Positions 23,759 through 33,187 of a stretch of DNA of 64,000 bases are shown in pieces (position 1 is the stretch's first letter; every line of letters starts with the position of its first letter). This DNA comes from JBMNMU01 sp050953505 (lineage in GTDB: Bacteria; Bacillota; Clostridia; Peptostreptococcales; Anaerovoracaceae). Location of the stretch: the NCBI GenBank assembly GCA_050953505.1, contig JBMNMU010000001.1, forward strand, positions 2,480,001-2,544,000, read 5' to 3'. The translations under genes and the position numbers were made by a program. Below the pieces are notes generated by a model. It made no database searches. It was given only the letters and a program-made list of their open reading frames with translations, and was not told the origin of the DNA.

Positions 23759-25157
23759 GGTCAAGTCCTTTTTTGTGTGTAAATTCGTTCGGCAATTTTT
23801 TAATAGGTTAAGCTGCTTTAAGTAGCTTAACTTGTTCATTAGCAATTTCAATGAGCTGAGGTGTAATATCCTTTATTGCATTATCATACTTCTGTTTGGA
23901 GAATAAAGGCCTTCGACTGCTGAGTATGTCGTGTCTTTCTACCAAAACGGCTCCCATTAAGCGAATTAAAGATGCCGTGTTAGGGAATATCCGAATTGCA
24001 TTGTAACGACGCCCCAGTTCCCCGTTTTCACGTTCCACATAGTTAGAAGTTCGAAGGGGAATTCGCATTTTTTCCGGCAACAGCATTACCGTCATTGCGT
24101 CTTCAAATCCTTCATCCAGGGTTTCCATAGCTTTTTCTGCCACATCCTCGTAATCCTTTATGATCTCGTCTCTACGCCTTCTAGCGTCCTCTATCGTCTC
24201 TGCAGTGAACATCTCACGGAGCTCGCTCTGTAAACCTGCTTGCGCCTTCTTGGGTGTCTGGTCCAGTATGTTCTTCAAAAAATGATATTGGCATCTTTGC
24301 CAAGGTACCTGCGGAAAGACTTCTTTCAGGGCTGCAATGAGGCCGCTGTGCGCATCTGATGTAACCATGTTCATCTTTGTAAGCCCTCGCTCTTTTAGGC
24401 TGGTTAGAAACTCTTTCCAAGTTTGCGCAGATTCTATCTCGTAGGCATCAAATCCGATGATTTCTCTCCTCCCATCTTCTGTAATGCCCATAGCAACCAT
24501 CAAGGCCTTCGATACGATTCTGTGGTTCTCTCTCACCTTAAAATACTTGGCATCGGTTATTACAAAGGGATAGGGGATTGTTAGTTTCCGGTTTTTAAAT
24601 TCCTTTATGCCTTCGTCCATGCGTTTGCACAACTCAGATACAGTGGATTTGGAGAAGCTGGTGCCACATAATTCCTCTACGACCTTTGTTACTTTTCTTG
24701 TAGAGACGCCTTGAATCACCATTTCCATCATAGTGGTCAATAAGGCTGCCTCACTTCTTTGGTAGTTGTCAAACACCATGGTTACAAAGGGAACATCTCT
24801 ATGACGTGGTACTCTCAGCGTGATGGTTCCAATTCTGGTTACAAGAGGTCTTTCTCTCGTACCATTGCGATAATCGCTCCTCTCTGCCGTGCGTTCATGC
24901 TTGGCTGCACCAATTTGTTCTTCGGATTCTGCAAGAAGAAATTCATTAAGTATCCTCTCCATCAGATATCCAAAAGCCTCATTCCTATCTTTTGATAAAA
25001 GGGCTATCACTTCTTCGTAATTTACGGTAATATTAACTTGAGACATGTTTCTTTACCTCCGGTTTATGTTTTTGTGGTAACTACATTATAACCGAACGAA
25101 GAAGCATGTTCTCCTTTTTTTGCTTTTATCAATTTACACCATTATACGGACATAATC
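23759..25157 (-). mobile_element. Complete IS256-family insertion sequence
   Basis: 1399 bp. Ends start GGTCAAGTCC (left) and, on the other strand, GATTATGTCC (right); the imperfect ~27-bp terminal inverted repeats share GTCC at positions 7-10 and GTGTAAATT at 19-27. An 8-bp target duplication GAACAATC flanks it (23751-23758 and 25158-25165). It carries one intact transposase. Removing it with one repeat copy restores a continuous hairpin unit. Confidence 0.93.
23808..25046 (-). CDS. IS256-family (Mutator-like) transposase
   Basis: 412 aa, full length, RBS GGAGGTAAAG. DDE catalytic residues fit ITDAKYFKVREN (Asp), VTSDAHSGL (Asp) and TSNYVERENGELGRRYN (Glu), within the family block RCQYHFLKNI. 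No frameshift or stop; the element could be active. Confidence 0.96.
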   Translation of the reverse strand: MSQVNITVNYEEVIALLSKDRNEAFGYLMERILNEFLLAESEEQIGAAKHERTAERSDYRNGTRERPLVTRIGTITLRVPRHRDVPFVTMVFDNYQRSEAALLTTMMEMVIQGVSTRKVTKVVEELCGTSFSKSTVSELCKRMDEGIKEFKNRKLTIPYPFVITDAKYFKVRENHRIVSKALMVAMGITEDGRREIIGFDAYEIESAQTWKEFLTSLKERGLTKMNMVTSDAHSGLIAALKEVFPQVPWQRCQYHFLKNILDQTPKKAQAGLQSELREMFTAETIEDARRRRDEIIKDYEDVAEKAMETLDEGFEDAMTVMLLPEKMRIPLRTSNYVERENGELGRRYNAIRIFPNTASLIRLMGAVLVERHDILSSRRPLFSKQKYDNAIKDITPQLIEIANEQVKLLKAA

Positions 25158-25165
25158 GAACAATC

Positions 25166-25665
25166 ACCCAAAGTTCCTACAAAATCAACAAATCTGGAGG
25201 AGGTGTAGGAACCCCCCGCACATGCTCCGGGTTCCTACCTTTTTTCATTTTTATCAGGTAATTGTAGGAAAGAACAGGAAATTTCCTGTAGCAAGCTCAA
25301 AATAAGGGGAAGGTGTAGGAAAGCCAACATTTGAGTTCCTACACCTTTTCAATTTATCAAATGCAATTGTAGGAAAATCAACAAAAATTCCTACAAAATG
25401 GATTGAAAACAAGTTAAGTGTAGGAAAATCACGGCCAAAGTTCCTGCACTTTATTGAGTTTTAAAGGATATTGTAGGAAAATCGCTAAATTTTCCTACAA
25501 ATGGACCCAACAAACAATGAAAGTGTATGAAACCTTAAATCCGGATTCCTACACTTATTCAATTATTAAAGGAATTTGCAGGAAAACCGCCTAAAGTTCC
25601 CTACAAAAGAGAACTAAAAGTAATGAAATGTAGGAAACCCGAAACTCCAAAGCCAAAGACTTCTC
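25166..25665 (+). repeat. GTAGGAA/TTCCTAC hairpin array, right part (after the IS)
   Basis: About nine dyads. From 25190 on, both stems and loops follow the same order as 18147-18595 (for example GGAAAATCACGGCCAAAG against GGAAAATCAAGGCCAAAG), so the ~450-bp block was duplicated as a whole and then diverged. Several units here have decayed arms. Confidence 0.85.
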
Positions 25666-25822
25666 CTTCTCCTACATAGTTATAGTCGCCAAGTAGAATT
25701 ATACATCTTCTCCAGGCAAGTTTTATAATTAATTGCATATCGTTGCCGTCAAAATATTTAGGTTTATGTTATGCTATATTATAGTATGCTAATTATAACT
25801 AATATTAAGGATGGAGGTTAAT

Positions 25823-26218
25823 ATGAAAATTCCAGAAAAAGTATTAAATTTACTAAATGACAAGGACGCTTTGAAAGTACTGACAACTATTTCAGCGGAT
25901 GGTATACCACATTCTATCGCCGTAGGTAGCGTGATGGCGCCTGATGCAGAAACAATATGTGCGGCAGAAATATTCATGAAGGCAACAGCAGAAAATTTAA
26001 AGGCTAACAAAAACATTGCAGTTTTAGTTGTAAAGGGAGCAGAATCTTATCTTGTAAACGCAACTGTTGCAGAGCGCAAAACTGAAGGTGATTTGTTCCA
26101 TAAGGTTTCTGAGCAGATGAAAAAAGCTAATCTGCCTATGCAGGCATTATGGGTTTTCCAACCCACTGCTATATACGACCAGAGTGCAGGTCCAACAGCG
26201 GGTACGCAAATCGTCTAA
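25823..26218 (+). CDS. Pyridoxamine 5'-phosphate oxidase-like flavin-binding protein
   Basis: 131 aa from ATG 25823 behind GGATGGAGG. Split beta-barrel of the PNPOx-like superfamily: KIPEKVLNLLNDKDALKVLTTISADGIPHSIAVGS then ENLKANKNIAVLVVKG. Small members bind FMN or F420-like cofactors and act as reductases or sensors; the specific substrate is unknown. Monocistronic, ended by a strong terminator. Confidence 0.8.
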   Translation: MKIPEKVLNLLNDKDALKVLTTISADGIPHSIAVGSVMAPDAETICAAEIFMKATAENLKANKNIAVLVVKGAESYLVNATVAERKTEGDLFHKVSEQMKKANLPMQALWVFQPTAIYDQSAGPTAGTQIV

Positions 26219-26317
26219 GGATGATTTAAAATTGGTATCATTTGCGAAACAACAATTGCAACTAATGTAATGACGAATTTAATTATACAGTGCACATAGA
26301 TGGGGTTGCTCATACAC

Positions 26318-26365
26318 AATAATCTCATGGTATTATAGAAATAAATTACCATGAGATTATTTTTA
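26318..26365 (+). terminator. Strong rho-independent terminator
   Basis: 15-bp perfect stem AATAATCTCATGGTA (26318-26332) with 26347-26361, then TTTT. Ends the PNPOx-like gene. Confidence 0.88.
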
Positions 26366-26395
26366 AATTCTGCCACAACTTTTAAATTAAAGCGA

Positions 26396-26433
26396 AAAAA
26401 GGCCCTGGAATCTACACAAAGAAATTCCAGGGC
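26396..26433 (-). terminator. Rho-independent terminator of the minus-strand catabolic operon
   Basis: GCCCTGGAAT (26402-26411) pairs with ATTCCAGGGC (26424-26433); on the minus strand it is followed by CTTTTTT. It lies downstream of the cupin gene, after the 26462-26705 repeat. Confidence 0.85.
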
Positions 26434-26461
26434 TTCCTTACCCCAAACTTGATCTCTATAT

Positions 26462-26705
26462 TTCATCAATAGAGCTCAATCCTGATATTTTAATCTACAG
26501 TAGCATAACCTCTTTATGCCCCTGCATTCTAAGGAAAGACTCAACCCTAAGGCATGACTGTCCATGAAGCTCAATCCTGATGCATAACTGTCCATAGAGC
26601 TCAATCCGGATATTTTAATCTACAGTAGCATAGCCTCTTTATGCCCCTGCATTCTAAGGATAAAGCTCAATCCTAATGCATGACTGTCCATGAAGTTTAA
26701 TCTTG
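26462..26705. repeat. Tandem duplication of the cupin gene end
   Basis: A ~125-bp segment (AGCTCAATCC then GATATTTTAATCTACAGTAG, AGCATAACCTCTTTATGCCC, CTGCATTCTAAGGA, GCATGACTGTCCATG) occurs twice at about 26467 and 26599, with shorter extra pieces between. The motif resembles the last codons and stop region of the adjacent cupin gene (TTTAATCTTGATATTTCAAC), suggesting expansion from the gene's 3' end. Confidence 0.7.
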
Positions 26706-27068
26706 ATATTTCAACATAGAATCGCTGCCACCCTTTGTGACCAGCATCACTGCTACTTTATTAGATTCATTTCTCATTTCCCGTTCTTCTCCAGGCCCCA
26801 CATGTAAGGAGTCGTAAGGCTTTAACAAGATTTTGCCCTGTGGAGTAATAAAGGTGACCTCCCCCTCAAGGACAAAATATACTTGATCTGAATCACCGGC
26901 TCTTGATGGGTGACCTCCACCGGGAAGCACATAAGAAAGTGCTGTCCAAAAATCGCTACAACCAGATTCCGATTTTCCATGCAACTTCAGAGAAATCATG
27001 TCATGATGTCCAGGCCCCAGATATCTTCGAGCATCCTTCAGTTCAATTTTTTTCAAATAATCACCCAC
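26697..27068 (-). CDS. Single-domain cupin protein
   Basis: 123 aa. One cupin barrel: PGGGHPSRAGDSDQVYFVLEGEVTFITPQGKI (motif 1, with a degenerate metal site: His and Asp/Gln rather than HxH) and DSLHVGPGEEREMRNES (motif 2). GTG start with only a weak GAAAGTG upstream. Cupins of this size bind sugars or small acids or act as isomerases; here it lies at the far end of a TRAP/dehydrogenase/aminotransferase locus, so a role with the same substrate is inferred. Separated from the next gene by a repeat-filled gap. Confidence 0.75.
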   Translation of the reverse strand: MGDYLKKIELKDARRYLGPGHHDMISLKLHGKSESGCSDFWTALSYVLPGGGHPSRAGDSDQVYFVLEGEVTFITPQGKILLKPYDSLHVGPGEEREMRNESNKVAVMLVTKGGSDSMLKYQD

Positions 27069-27089
27069 TTTCTAGATCAAAACCAAATC

Positions 27090-27546
27090 GTGAGATTGCA
27101 ATCAAAACAGGCACTGGCCCTCCAGTAACGAAGAGGTGAACTACTGGATTTGGTGTAAAATATTACTAGCAGTCAACAGTAATGGTCCACTGCTCATTGA
27201 AACTAATGCTACTAGACAGCCATCAATACTGCGCTCGCTTATTTTGCCTGAACTACTATCACAGGCACCAACTCTTCAGCAATGAAGAGGTCCACTGCTC
27301 ATTGTGCCCAAGCTACTACTAAACAGGCACCAAATCCTTCGTTAATGAAGAGGCACCGTTAAACTACAACTTGAATGGTATCAGTCCTTCATTACTAAAG
27401 AGGCGCACTGCCTCAAACCTGAATTACCACTACAGGCATCAATCCTACATTAGAAAAGAGGTACACTGTCTCATTCTGCCTGAATTACCATTACAGGCAC
27501 AACCCTTCAGCCATGAAGAGGGAATTGCCACACCCCACTTAAGCCA
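27090..27546 (-). repeat. Degenerate ~60-bp tandem repeats
   Basis: At least five units containing TGAATTACCACTACAGGCA, a CAATCCTTCA-type segment, GAAGAGG and CACTGCTCATT. They fill the whole gap between the dehydrogenase and the cupin gene, so they would be transcribed if the operon continues through. Confidence 0.7.
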
Positions 27547-28518
27547 CTACCGCAAAACCGCATTCTTAACCGGTTTTCCTGCCAAGTAATTCTTGATTTC
27601 GCGGCAGAAGAAGTCTACGGCAAGCTGTACAAGAATCGGTGCATCAGCAGACATGTGAGGTGTAATGATAACCTCCTCCATATCCCATAAAGGACTGTCC
27701 TCATTCAAAGGTTCAGGATCTGTTACGTCTAAAGCAGCGCCAGCAATCTGGCCTTCTTGTAGAGCCTTGATCATGGCCTCTTGGTCCACACAGCCACCAC
27801 GAGCAACATTTATAAACAAAGCGGATTCTTTCATAGCTTTGAACTGCTCAGCACCTATCATATGGTGAGTTTCAGGGGTATAAGGTGTTGCTAAAACTAC
27901 ATAATCCGAACGGCTTAGCAATTCGTTAAGGCCATCACTACTAAAAATCTCGTCAAAGCATTTCATTGGTACAGGATTACGCCTCAAAGCCAGGGTTTGC
28001 ATAGAGAAAGCTTTAGCGCGTTGGGCAAGCTCCATTCCAATAGATCCTGCCCCGATAATTCCTAATGTCTTTCCGTAAGCCTCCAAGGGCTGCCTGGTCA
28101 TTCCCTTTGCCCAAACATGCTCTCTTTGCTTTTTGAACATAAACGGAAAGGTTCTGTTCCAGGCCAGGATATATCCCATCACAGTCTCAGAAATGGTAAT
28201 GGAATGAATGCCGCTGGAGTTAGAGATGATGATAGGCAGATTAGCAATTTCAGATTTCATGACTGGGTCCAAGCCTGCAGAAAAAGAGTGGAACCATTGT
28301 AAGTTTGGATTGCCGGTACAGTAGCGTACGGGCATTTCTCCAGTCCCGCCCCAGGTATATAAAATTTCAGCATTGATGCCACTAGCCAAAAGCTCGTCTT
28401 CCGTTTCAAATCTATGTACTTCTCCGCCACAAGCCTCTGCAATCTGATTCATATGCTCATCAGTAAAGTAGAAGGGGACTTTAGAAGAGGGTTTGAATAA
28501 AAACACTACATTAGCCAT
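27547..28518 (-). CDS. D-2-hydroxyacid dehydrogenase (NAD-dependent)
   Basis: 323 aa from ATG 28518 behind AAAGGAAG. Rossmann motif LGIIGAGSIGMELAQRA (GxGxxG, residues ~140-156), active-site Arg in INVARGGCVDQEA, Glu/His pair in DSPLWDMEEVIITPHMS. The N-terminal catalytic-domain portion is divergent. The family reduces 2-oxoacids such as glyoxylate or hydroxypyruvate, or the reverse. Beside an alanine-glyoxylate-type aminotransferase and a TRAP system, a 2-hydroxy/2-oxo acid is the likely substrate. Confidence 0.87.
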   Translation of the reverse strand: MANVVFLFKPSSKVPFYFTDEHMNQIAEACGGEVHRFETEDELLASGINAEILYTWGGTGEMPVRYCTGNPNLQWFHSFSAGLDPVMKSEIANLPIIISNSSGIHSITISETVMGYILAWNRTFPFMFKKQREHVWAKGMTRQPLEAYGKTLGIIGAGSIGMELAQRAKAFSMQTLALRRNPVPMKCFDEIFSSDGLNELLSRSDYVVLATPYTPETHHMIGAEQFKAMKESALFINVARGGCVDQEAMIKALQEGQIAGAALDVTDPEPLNEDSPLWDMEEVIITPHMSADAPILVQLAVDFFCREIKNYLAGKPVKNAVLR

Positions 28519-28544
28519 AGTACAACTTCCTTTCGTGTTTTTAA

Positions 28545-28576
28545 GAAGGAGCAGATTTTCATCTGCTCCCTTCACG
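28545..28576 (-). terminator. Hairpin between dctP and the dehydrogenase gene
   Basis: GGAGCAGAT/ATCTGCTCC with an additional GAAG/CTTC base, loop GAAA on the minus strand, followed by TTCTTAAAAAC. Probably a partial terminator or stability hairpin that raises the level of the upstream binding-protein mRNA relative to the dehydrogenase. Confidence 0.65.
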
Positions 28577-28678
28577 TTTTGTAATATGCACATCCGCCAT
28601 TTCCTAAATTAAATAGGGCAGAGTATGCGACTAATAAACTTCTATAATGCTCAGCTGCAAAACAATAATTTTAATAAC

Positions 28679-29695
28679 TTACTTATCAGTAAAGGCACGC
28701 ATTTCAGCTGCAACGGTAGGATCAGCGTCCTCTACTACCTTCCAAGCAGAGTCATAGGCAATCTTCAAATATTGATCCAGTAAATCGCCGGTAAGCTCAT
28801 TTACTTCAGCGCCGTCTTCTATCAAAGCTTCTAAGAACTCAGCATTTTCCGCTGCATACTGTTTTGCAGAATCAGCTTCCCAATCTATAGCACTGTCTAT
28901 TAGAGCCTGTCTTTGCACATCATCTAATTTGTCCCATGTCTTATTGGTTACAAATAACGATGCATCGGAGTTATAGATACCGGGAAGGATTACATAGTCA
29001 ACTACCTTACCTAATGAATTGTCGACAAAATCCTTTAGCGTACCGCCGACTCCATTAATAACGTTCTTTTCAACGGCTTGATACACATCTCCCCAGCCCA
29101 TGGTAACCATTTCAGCGCCGGAGCCCTGTAGGAAAGGTCTGTGGGCAGGAGTACCACGGAAAATGACACCTTTAAAGTCCTCAATCTTTTCTATTTTCTT
29201 GTTGCTCATAAACATATATGGGCTTTCAGCTGCTGTTCGGCCTAAGTAATGAGAGTTAAGATGCTCCTGAACGAGACCGTCAATATACTCGACGCCGCCA
29301 TTTTCTCTCATTTCTAGAGGATCAGTCATTTTAACTCCGTTAAGTACTGGTGCGATTGTTACTAAATAAGTACAAGGTGAATAAACTAATTCCACAACAT
29401 TGTTTACCATTGCATCTGCAAGCTGATCTGAAGGAATGGCTTCAGGGCCACTGCCCCATTCAACCTTAAGTGTTCCATTGGAACGTTCAAAAACGGATTC
29501 ACAGAACTGGTCGAAATAATAATAGTGAGAAGTCCCTTCCGGGAAAGCGCCTTGAAGCTTTATGGTTATCGGTTCTGCTGCAGGCTCGCCTCCGTCGTCG
29601 GATGCTGCAGGTTCACTGCCACCTCCACAGGCGGCCAGGGATAATACCATGATTAGCGCTAGCAAGATTGCCAATGTCCTTTTAACTTTTTTCAC
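28679..29695 (-). CDS. TRAP transporter substrate-binding lipoprotein (DctP type)
   Basis: 338 aa. Lipobox LSLAACGG (lipidated Cys ~23), acidic linker, then DctP-family body (IKLQGAFPEGTSHYYYFDQF; FKGVIFRGTPAHRPFLQGSGAE, containing the conserved Arg expected to bind a carboxylate). It delivers substrate to the DctQM permease encoded upstream. The carboxylate specificity is a family property; the actual ligand is unknown. Confidence 0.92.
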   Translation of the reverse strand: MKKVKRTLAILLALIMVLSLAACGGGSEPAASDDGGEPAAEPITIKLQGAFPEGTSHYYYFDQFCESVFERSNGTLKVEWGSGPEAIPSDQLADAMVNNVVELVYSPCTYLVTIAPVLNGVKMTDPLEMRENGGVEYIDGLVQEHLNSHYLGRTAAESPYMFMSNKKIEKIEDFKGVIFRGTPAHRPFLQGSGAEMVTMGWGDVYQAVEKNVINGVGGTLKDFVDNSLGKVVDYVILPGIYNSDASLFVTNKTWDKLDDVQRQALIDSAIDWEADSAKQYAAENAEFLEALIEDGAEVNELTGDLLDQYLKIAYDSAWKVVEDADPTVAAEMRAFTDK

Positions 29696-29750
29696 TTTTC
29701 TCTCCTCCTCTTTAAAACCATTTCATAGAAAATAACTTAGATGAGCCTTT

Positions 29751-31067
29751 TTAAATTAAATTTGGCAAGAATGTGGCCAGACCCGGAATGAGTCCAATAA
29801 TAAGGACCACAATAACATCTATTATCAAGAAGGGGATAGCACCTCTGATGATATGCTGCATAGTAACCGTAGGAGGTGACACACTCTTCATGACAAACAG
29901 GGACATTCCCACAGGAGGAGTAAACTGTCCTACCTGAAGGAGGATGAGGAATAGGACTGAAAACCAAATAACATCAATTTCAAATGCATAAACGAGAGGC
30001 ATAAATAATGGTAGGCAAATCATCATGATGGCTGCTTGTTCAATAAACAGACCAAGGATGAAAGCAATAACCATCATAGCAACCATAATCAGCACAGGGC
30101 TTGAAATGGCATCTGTTACATACATTACAGCTTTTCTGCTTGCACCGGTAAAAGATAAAACCTGGCTAAATCCGGAGGAAGCTGCAATAATAAGCATCAG
30201 CATAGTGGTTGTTTTTAAAGATCCCATCAGTGTATCCACAAGAAGCTTAAAATTAAATCTTTTATAAGCCATGGCCAATACATAAGCTGCTAAAGCACCA
30301 AAGGCAGCGGCCTCGGTGGCTGTACCTACGCCAGTAAAAATAACGGCAATAACTATGACAAAGATTGATAGCAAAGGCACGATATCGCTGACAAAGGTTT
30401 TAATCTTTTGAGAAGAAGTGATATCGCTTACCACTTCATCGTCAATGGATGGAGCCAAATTTGGATTGCGTATACAGGAGATGATAACGTAACCTATGTA
30501 AAAGACGAGCATAAGGACGCCGGGAATAATGGCTCCTATTAATATTTTTGGTACGGATATACTGGCGATTCCCCCCATCATAACAACTTGATTGCTTGGG
30601 GGAATAATCATAGCCAGGGCACCGGAGGCCATGATAGATCCTGTGGTTAATTCTCTGGAATAACCACGACGTTCCATTTCCGGCATCATAAGAGATCCAA
30701 ACATTGCCGTATTAGCTAGAGACGACCCGCTCAGGGCAGCAAAAATACCGCCGCCAAGAAGAGTGATAACACTGAGTCTACCGGGGACCCTCCTAACAAG
30801 AATTGAAAGGGCATCCATGGTCCGGGTTATAATTCCCGACCGGAAGAATACTTCTCCCATAATGACAAAGAAAGGAATAGGCGTAAAATTAAAGTTAGAA
30901 ATTTGAGATTGCATACCCAGTATCCATTGGAGCAATCCGCCTTCGCCTAGCATACCGAAGATGGCAACACCGGAGACAACGAAGAAACTGAAGGCAACAG
31001 GAAGACCTGTGAACATGATGACGATTAGGCATGCAAGGTATAGGAACAATACTATATGCCACTCCAT
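29751..31067 (-). CDS. TRAP transporter large permease (DctM)
   Basis: 438 aa, about 12 membrane helices. Family motifs: VFFRSGIITRTMDALSILVRRVPG and GGGIFAALSGSSLANTAMFGSLMMPEM. It imports the substrate with a sodium gradient, which would match the predicted Na+-type V-ATPase. Its start overlaps the dctQ stop by one base. Confidence 0.95.
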   Translation of the reverse strand: MEWHIVLFLYLACLIVIMFTGLPVAFSFFVVSGVAIFGMLGEGGLLQWILGMQSQISNFNFTPIPFFVIMGEVFFRSGIITRTMDALSILVRRVPGRLSVITLLGGGIFAALSGSSLANTAMFGSLMMPEMERRGYSRELTTGSIMASGALAMIIPPSNQVVMMGGIASISVPKILIGAIIPGVLMLVFYIGYVIISCIRNPNLAPSIDDEVVSDITSSQKIKTFVSDIVPLLSIFVIVIAVIFTGVGTATEAAAFGALAAYVLAMAYKRFNFKLLVDTLMGSLKTTTMLMLIIAASSGFSQVLSFTGASRKAVMYVTDAISSPVLIMVAMMVIAFILGLFIEQAAIMMICLPLFMPLVYAFEIDVIWFSVLFLILLQVGQFTPPVGMSLFVMKSVSPPTVTMQHIIRGAIPFLIIDVIVVLIIGLIPGLATFLPNLI

Positions 31068-31573
31068 TACTCAATCCCTCCTTCTATTCCTGGCTTGTTT
31101 TTAAAGGATTCAATAGCATTTCTAATGGCCTGGATAGCTAGGAAAAACATGCTAAGTGAAATAGGAGCAAGGAGTAGCCATTTTGGTGTGCTTAAAAAGT
31201 CAGGAAGTGCTATTTGTCCCAAGAAATTTGTCTTCGTTAGTTTAAAAGATACGACACATAATACAACAGCAATGACGAAAACAACTAAGTCCAGTGCACC
31301 CACCCATATATGCTTTACCCTAGGTGGAAGCGCTTCTAAGACCATATCTACAGATACATGGCCTCTTTTTTGATAGAGCCATGGAGTCCCCAAGAATGCG
31401 ATATATAATAGGGAATATGCCGCATAGTCAATGAGGAAGGCAAAGGGCTGATTGAATAAATACCGAGTCATAGTGGCAAAGAATACGGCCAATAGCAGCA
31501 ATAGGACGACAAAAGCGGCAATTCCTGCTAGGGCGCTTATGCAACGATCAATGATCTTGTTTAAGACTTGCAT
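31067..31573 (-). CDS. TRAP transporter small permease (DctQ)
   Basis: 168 aa from ATG 31573, 5 bp after AAAGGAGG. Four membrane helices with the DctQ signature (AVFFATMTRYLFNQPFAFLID; ALLYIAFLGTPWLYQKRGHVSVD-like segment). Partner of the DctM permease. Confidence 0.92.
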   Translation of the reverse strand: MQVLNKIIDRCISALAGIAAFVVLLLLLAVFFATMTRYLFNQPFAFLIDYAAYSLLYIAFLGTPWLYQKRGHVSVDMVLEALPPRVKHIWVGALDLVVFVIAVVLCVVSFKLTKTNFLGQIALPDFLSTPKWLLLAPISLSMFFLAIQAIRNAIESFKNKPGIEGGIE

Positions 31574-31621
31574 AAAAACCTCCTTTATCGGATAATGGAG
31601 CACTACTGGAACAGAATAATA

Positions 31622-32767
31622 TTACTTTGTCATTTCCTTAAGATAAACGGCAATGCCTTTGCCAAGTAGGTCAAGGCCAGAGGTTCTCAATAGAGTACGT
31701 TCAATTACACCTAAAACAGCTACTTCATCGTTAATGTCAATATTGCCCATATGGCCTATACGGAACATTTTGCCTGCATAGGGGCCTAAACCTCCCGCAA
31801 CAATGATCCCTTCCTCCATTAAAAGGCTGCGAAACTCAGCATCATCAACACCTTCAGGATAGATCAAGTTAGATAGTGTTACACCACGGTTTGGTTCCTC
31901 AGCCAATACTTTAAAGCCCAAAGCTTCAAAGGCTTTTTGCATGGCCCTAGCATTTTTCAGATGACGTTCATATCGTGCCTTAGGACCTTCTTCCTTTATC
32001 ATACGGATAGATTCCTGCAAAGCCCAAATCAAGTTTACTGCAGGTGTAGCAAAGTATTTTGTCGGATCTTGCATAATAGGAAGCCATTTATAAAAATCGC
32101 AGTAATATTCCCTAATAGTTCCGAGAGATTCTCGCCGGGCCATTGCCTTTTCACTAGCCCAAAGCATTAGTAGACCGGGGCATACCCCAAAGGCCTTTTG
32201 AGAGGCAGTAAACAGCACATCAATATTCATGTTATCAAAATCAGTAAACTCTCCGGCAGTAGCCGCCACGCCATCAACTATATACAAGGTATTGGGATAT
32301 TTTTTCAATAATTCTCCGATTTCATCAATAGGTGCTTTTACCCCTGTTGACGTGTCTACATGGGTCACTATGATGGCTGCGTATTCCTTTGAAGAAAGAG
32401 CAGCGTCTATTTGGGAAAGGGGGATAATTTTGCCCCATTCAGCAGACAAAACATCAAGGTCTAGACCTTTCCGTTCACATATTTCAATAAATCGGTCACC
32501 AAAAAAACCATGGCTGACCAAAAGCACCGAGTCACCGCTTTTAGTTGTATTAGAGATAGCCATTTCCATGGCCAGAGTACCAGTTCCAGCAATGCAGAAA
32601 ACTTGTCCGGAGCAATTAAGAATTTTACCAAGGTCGCTGATTACTTCTTTGTAATCTGCTACAAACCTTGGGTCGCCAAAGGCCTGGATTTCTCTACCCA
32701 TTTGATCTTGAATACTTTTTACAACTGGAGTGGGGCCGGGTATCATTACCATTCTTTTATTTTCCAT
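31622..32767 (-). CDS. Class V aminotransferase (alanine-glyoxylate / serine-pyruvate type)
   Basis: 381 aa from ATG 32767 after AGAGGTGAG. Start MIPGPTPV, PLP-phosphate Asp in YIVDGVAATAGEF, Schiff-base Lys in LFTASQKAFGVCPGL, all typical of the AGXT/SPT subgroup. It would interconvert an amino acid (Ala, Ser or ureidoglycine) with glyoxylate or pyruvate. First gene of the minus-strand TRAP operon, divergent from an IclR regulator, so the pathway probably passes through glyoxylate, glycine or a related 2-oxoacid. Confidence 0.88.
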   Translation of the reverse strand: MENKRMVMIPGPTPVVKSIQDQMGREIQAFGDPRFVADYKEVISDLGKILNCSGQVFCIAGTGTLAMEMAISNTTKSGDSVLLVSHGFFGDRFIEICERKGLDLDVLSAEWGKIIPLSQIDAALSSKEYAAIIVTHVDTSTGVKAPIDEIGELLKKYPNTLYIVDGVAATAGEFTDFDNMNIDVLFTASQKAFGVCPGLLMLWASEKAMARRESLGTIREYYCDFYKWLPIMQDPTKYFATPAVNLIWALQESIRMIKEEGPKARYERHLKNARAMQKAFEALGFKVLAEEPNRGVTLSNLIYPEGVDDAEFRSLLMEEGIIVAGGLGPYAGKMFRIGHMGNIDINDEVAVLGVIERTLLRTSGLDLLGKGIAVYLKEMTK

Positions 32768-32806
32768 ATATCTCACCTCTGAAAATGTGCGTTTTTACGC
32801 TTTTTT

Positions 32807-32834
32807 ATAGTAACTGTTGCTTTAACGGATTCAA
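32807..32834 (-). promoter_or_regulatory. Promoter of the aminotransferase-TRAP operon
   Basis: On the minus strand: TTGAAT (32834-32829), 16-bp spacer, TACTAT (32812-32807), ~40 bp before the start codon. Confidence 0.5.
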
Positions 32835-33168
32835 AATAATATGGATTATTTAACTCATTTTAATACATAGGGGAGTCTTGAAATTTTACTTATAAAACAA
32901 AAGAAAAGACGTTTTTTATAATGGTTGATGAGGCTTTGTTTATCTATGGACATGTTATTAACCTCCTTAAGCCAACAAGTGAAAGATCCTAATTAAATCC
33001 TGATCGAACAGGAAATGCTTCCAAAGCTTTAATTTATGCGAGAGTTAACAATATTCCCAATATGGTAAAGCATGCAATTGAGAAAAGACCTATAAAAGGG
33101 TGCAACACTTCATTTTACTGATAACATTATAACAATGATTGCGGAAAATCAAGATGACAGGGCAGTGG

Positions 33169-33187
33169 AATTTCACTATGTGAAATT
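33169..33187. promoter_or_regulatory. Palindromic operator candidate for the IclR regulator
   Basis: AATTTCAC-TAT-GTGAAATT, perfect 8-bp half-sites, in the 724-bp region between the divergent operon and the iclR-type gene. Length and sequence style suit IclR-family operators; binding is inferred. The rest of the region shows only unrecognised short open stretches. Confidence 0.55.

Noticed and set aside
32940..33130. Short open stretches in the iclR intergenic region (e.g. ALIYARVNNIPNMVKHAIEKR)
   Set aside because: No start, no ribosome site and no recognised family; too little to call a gene or remnant.
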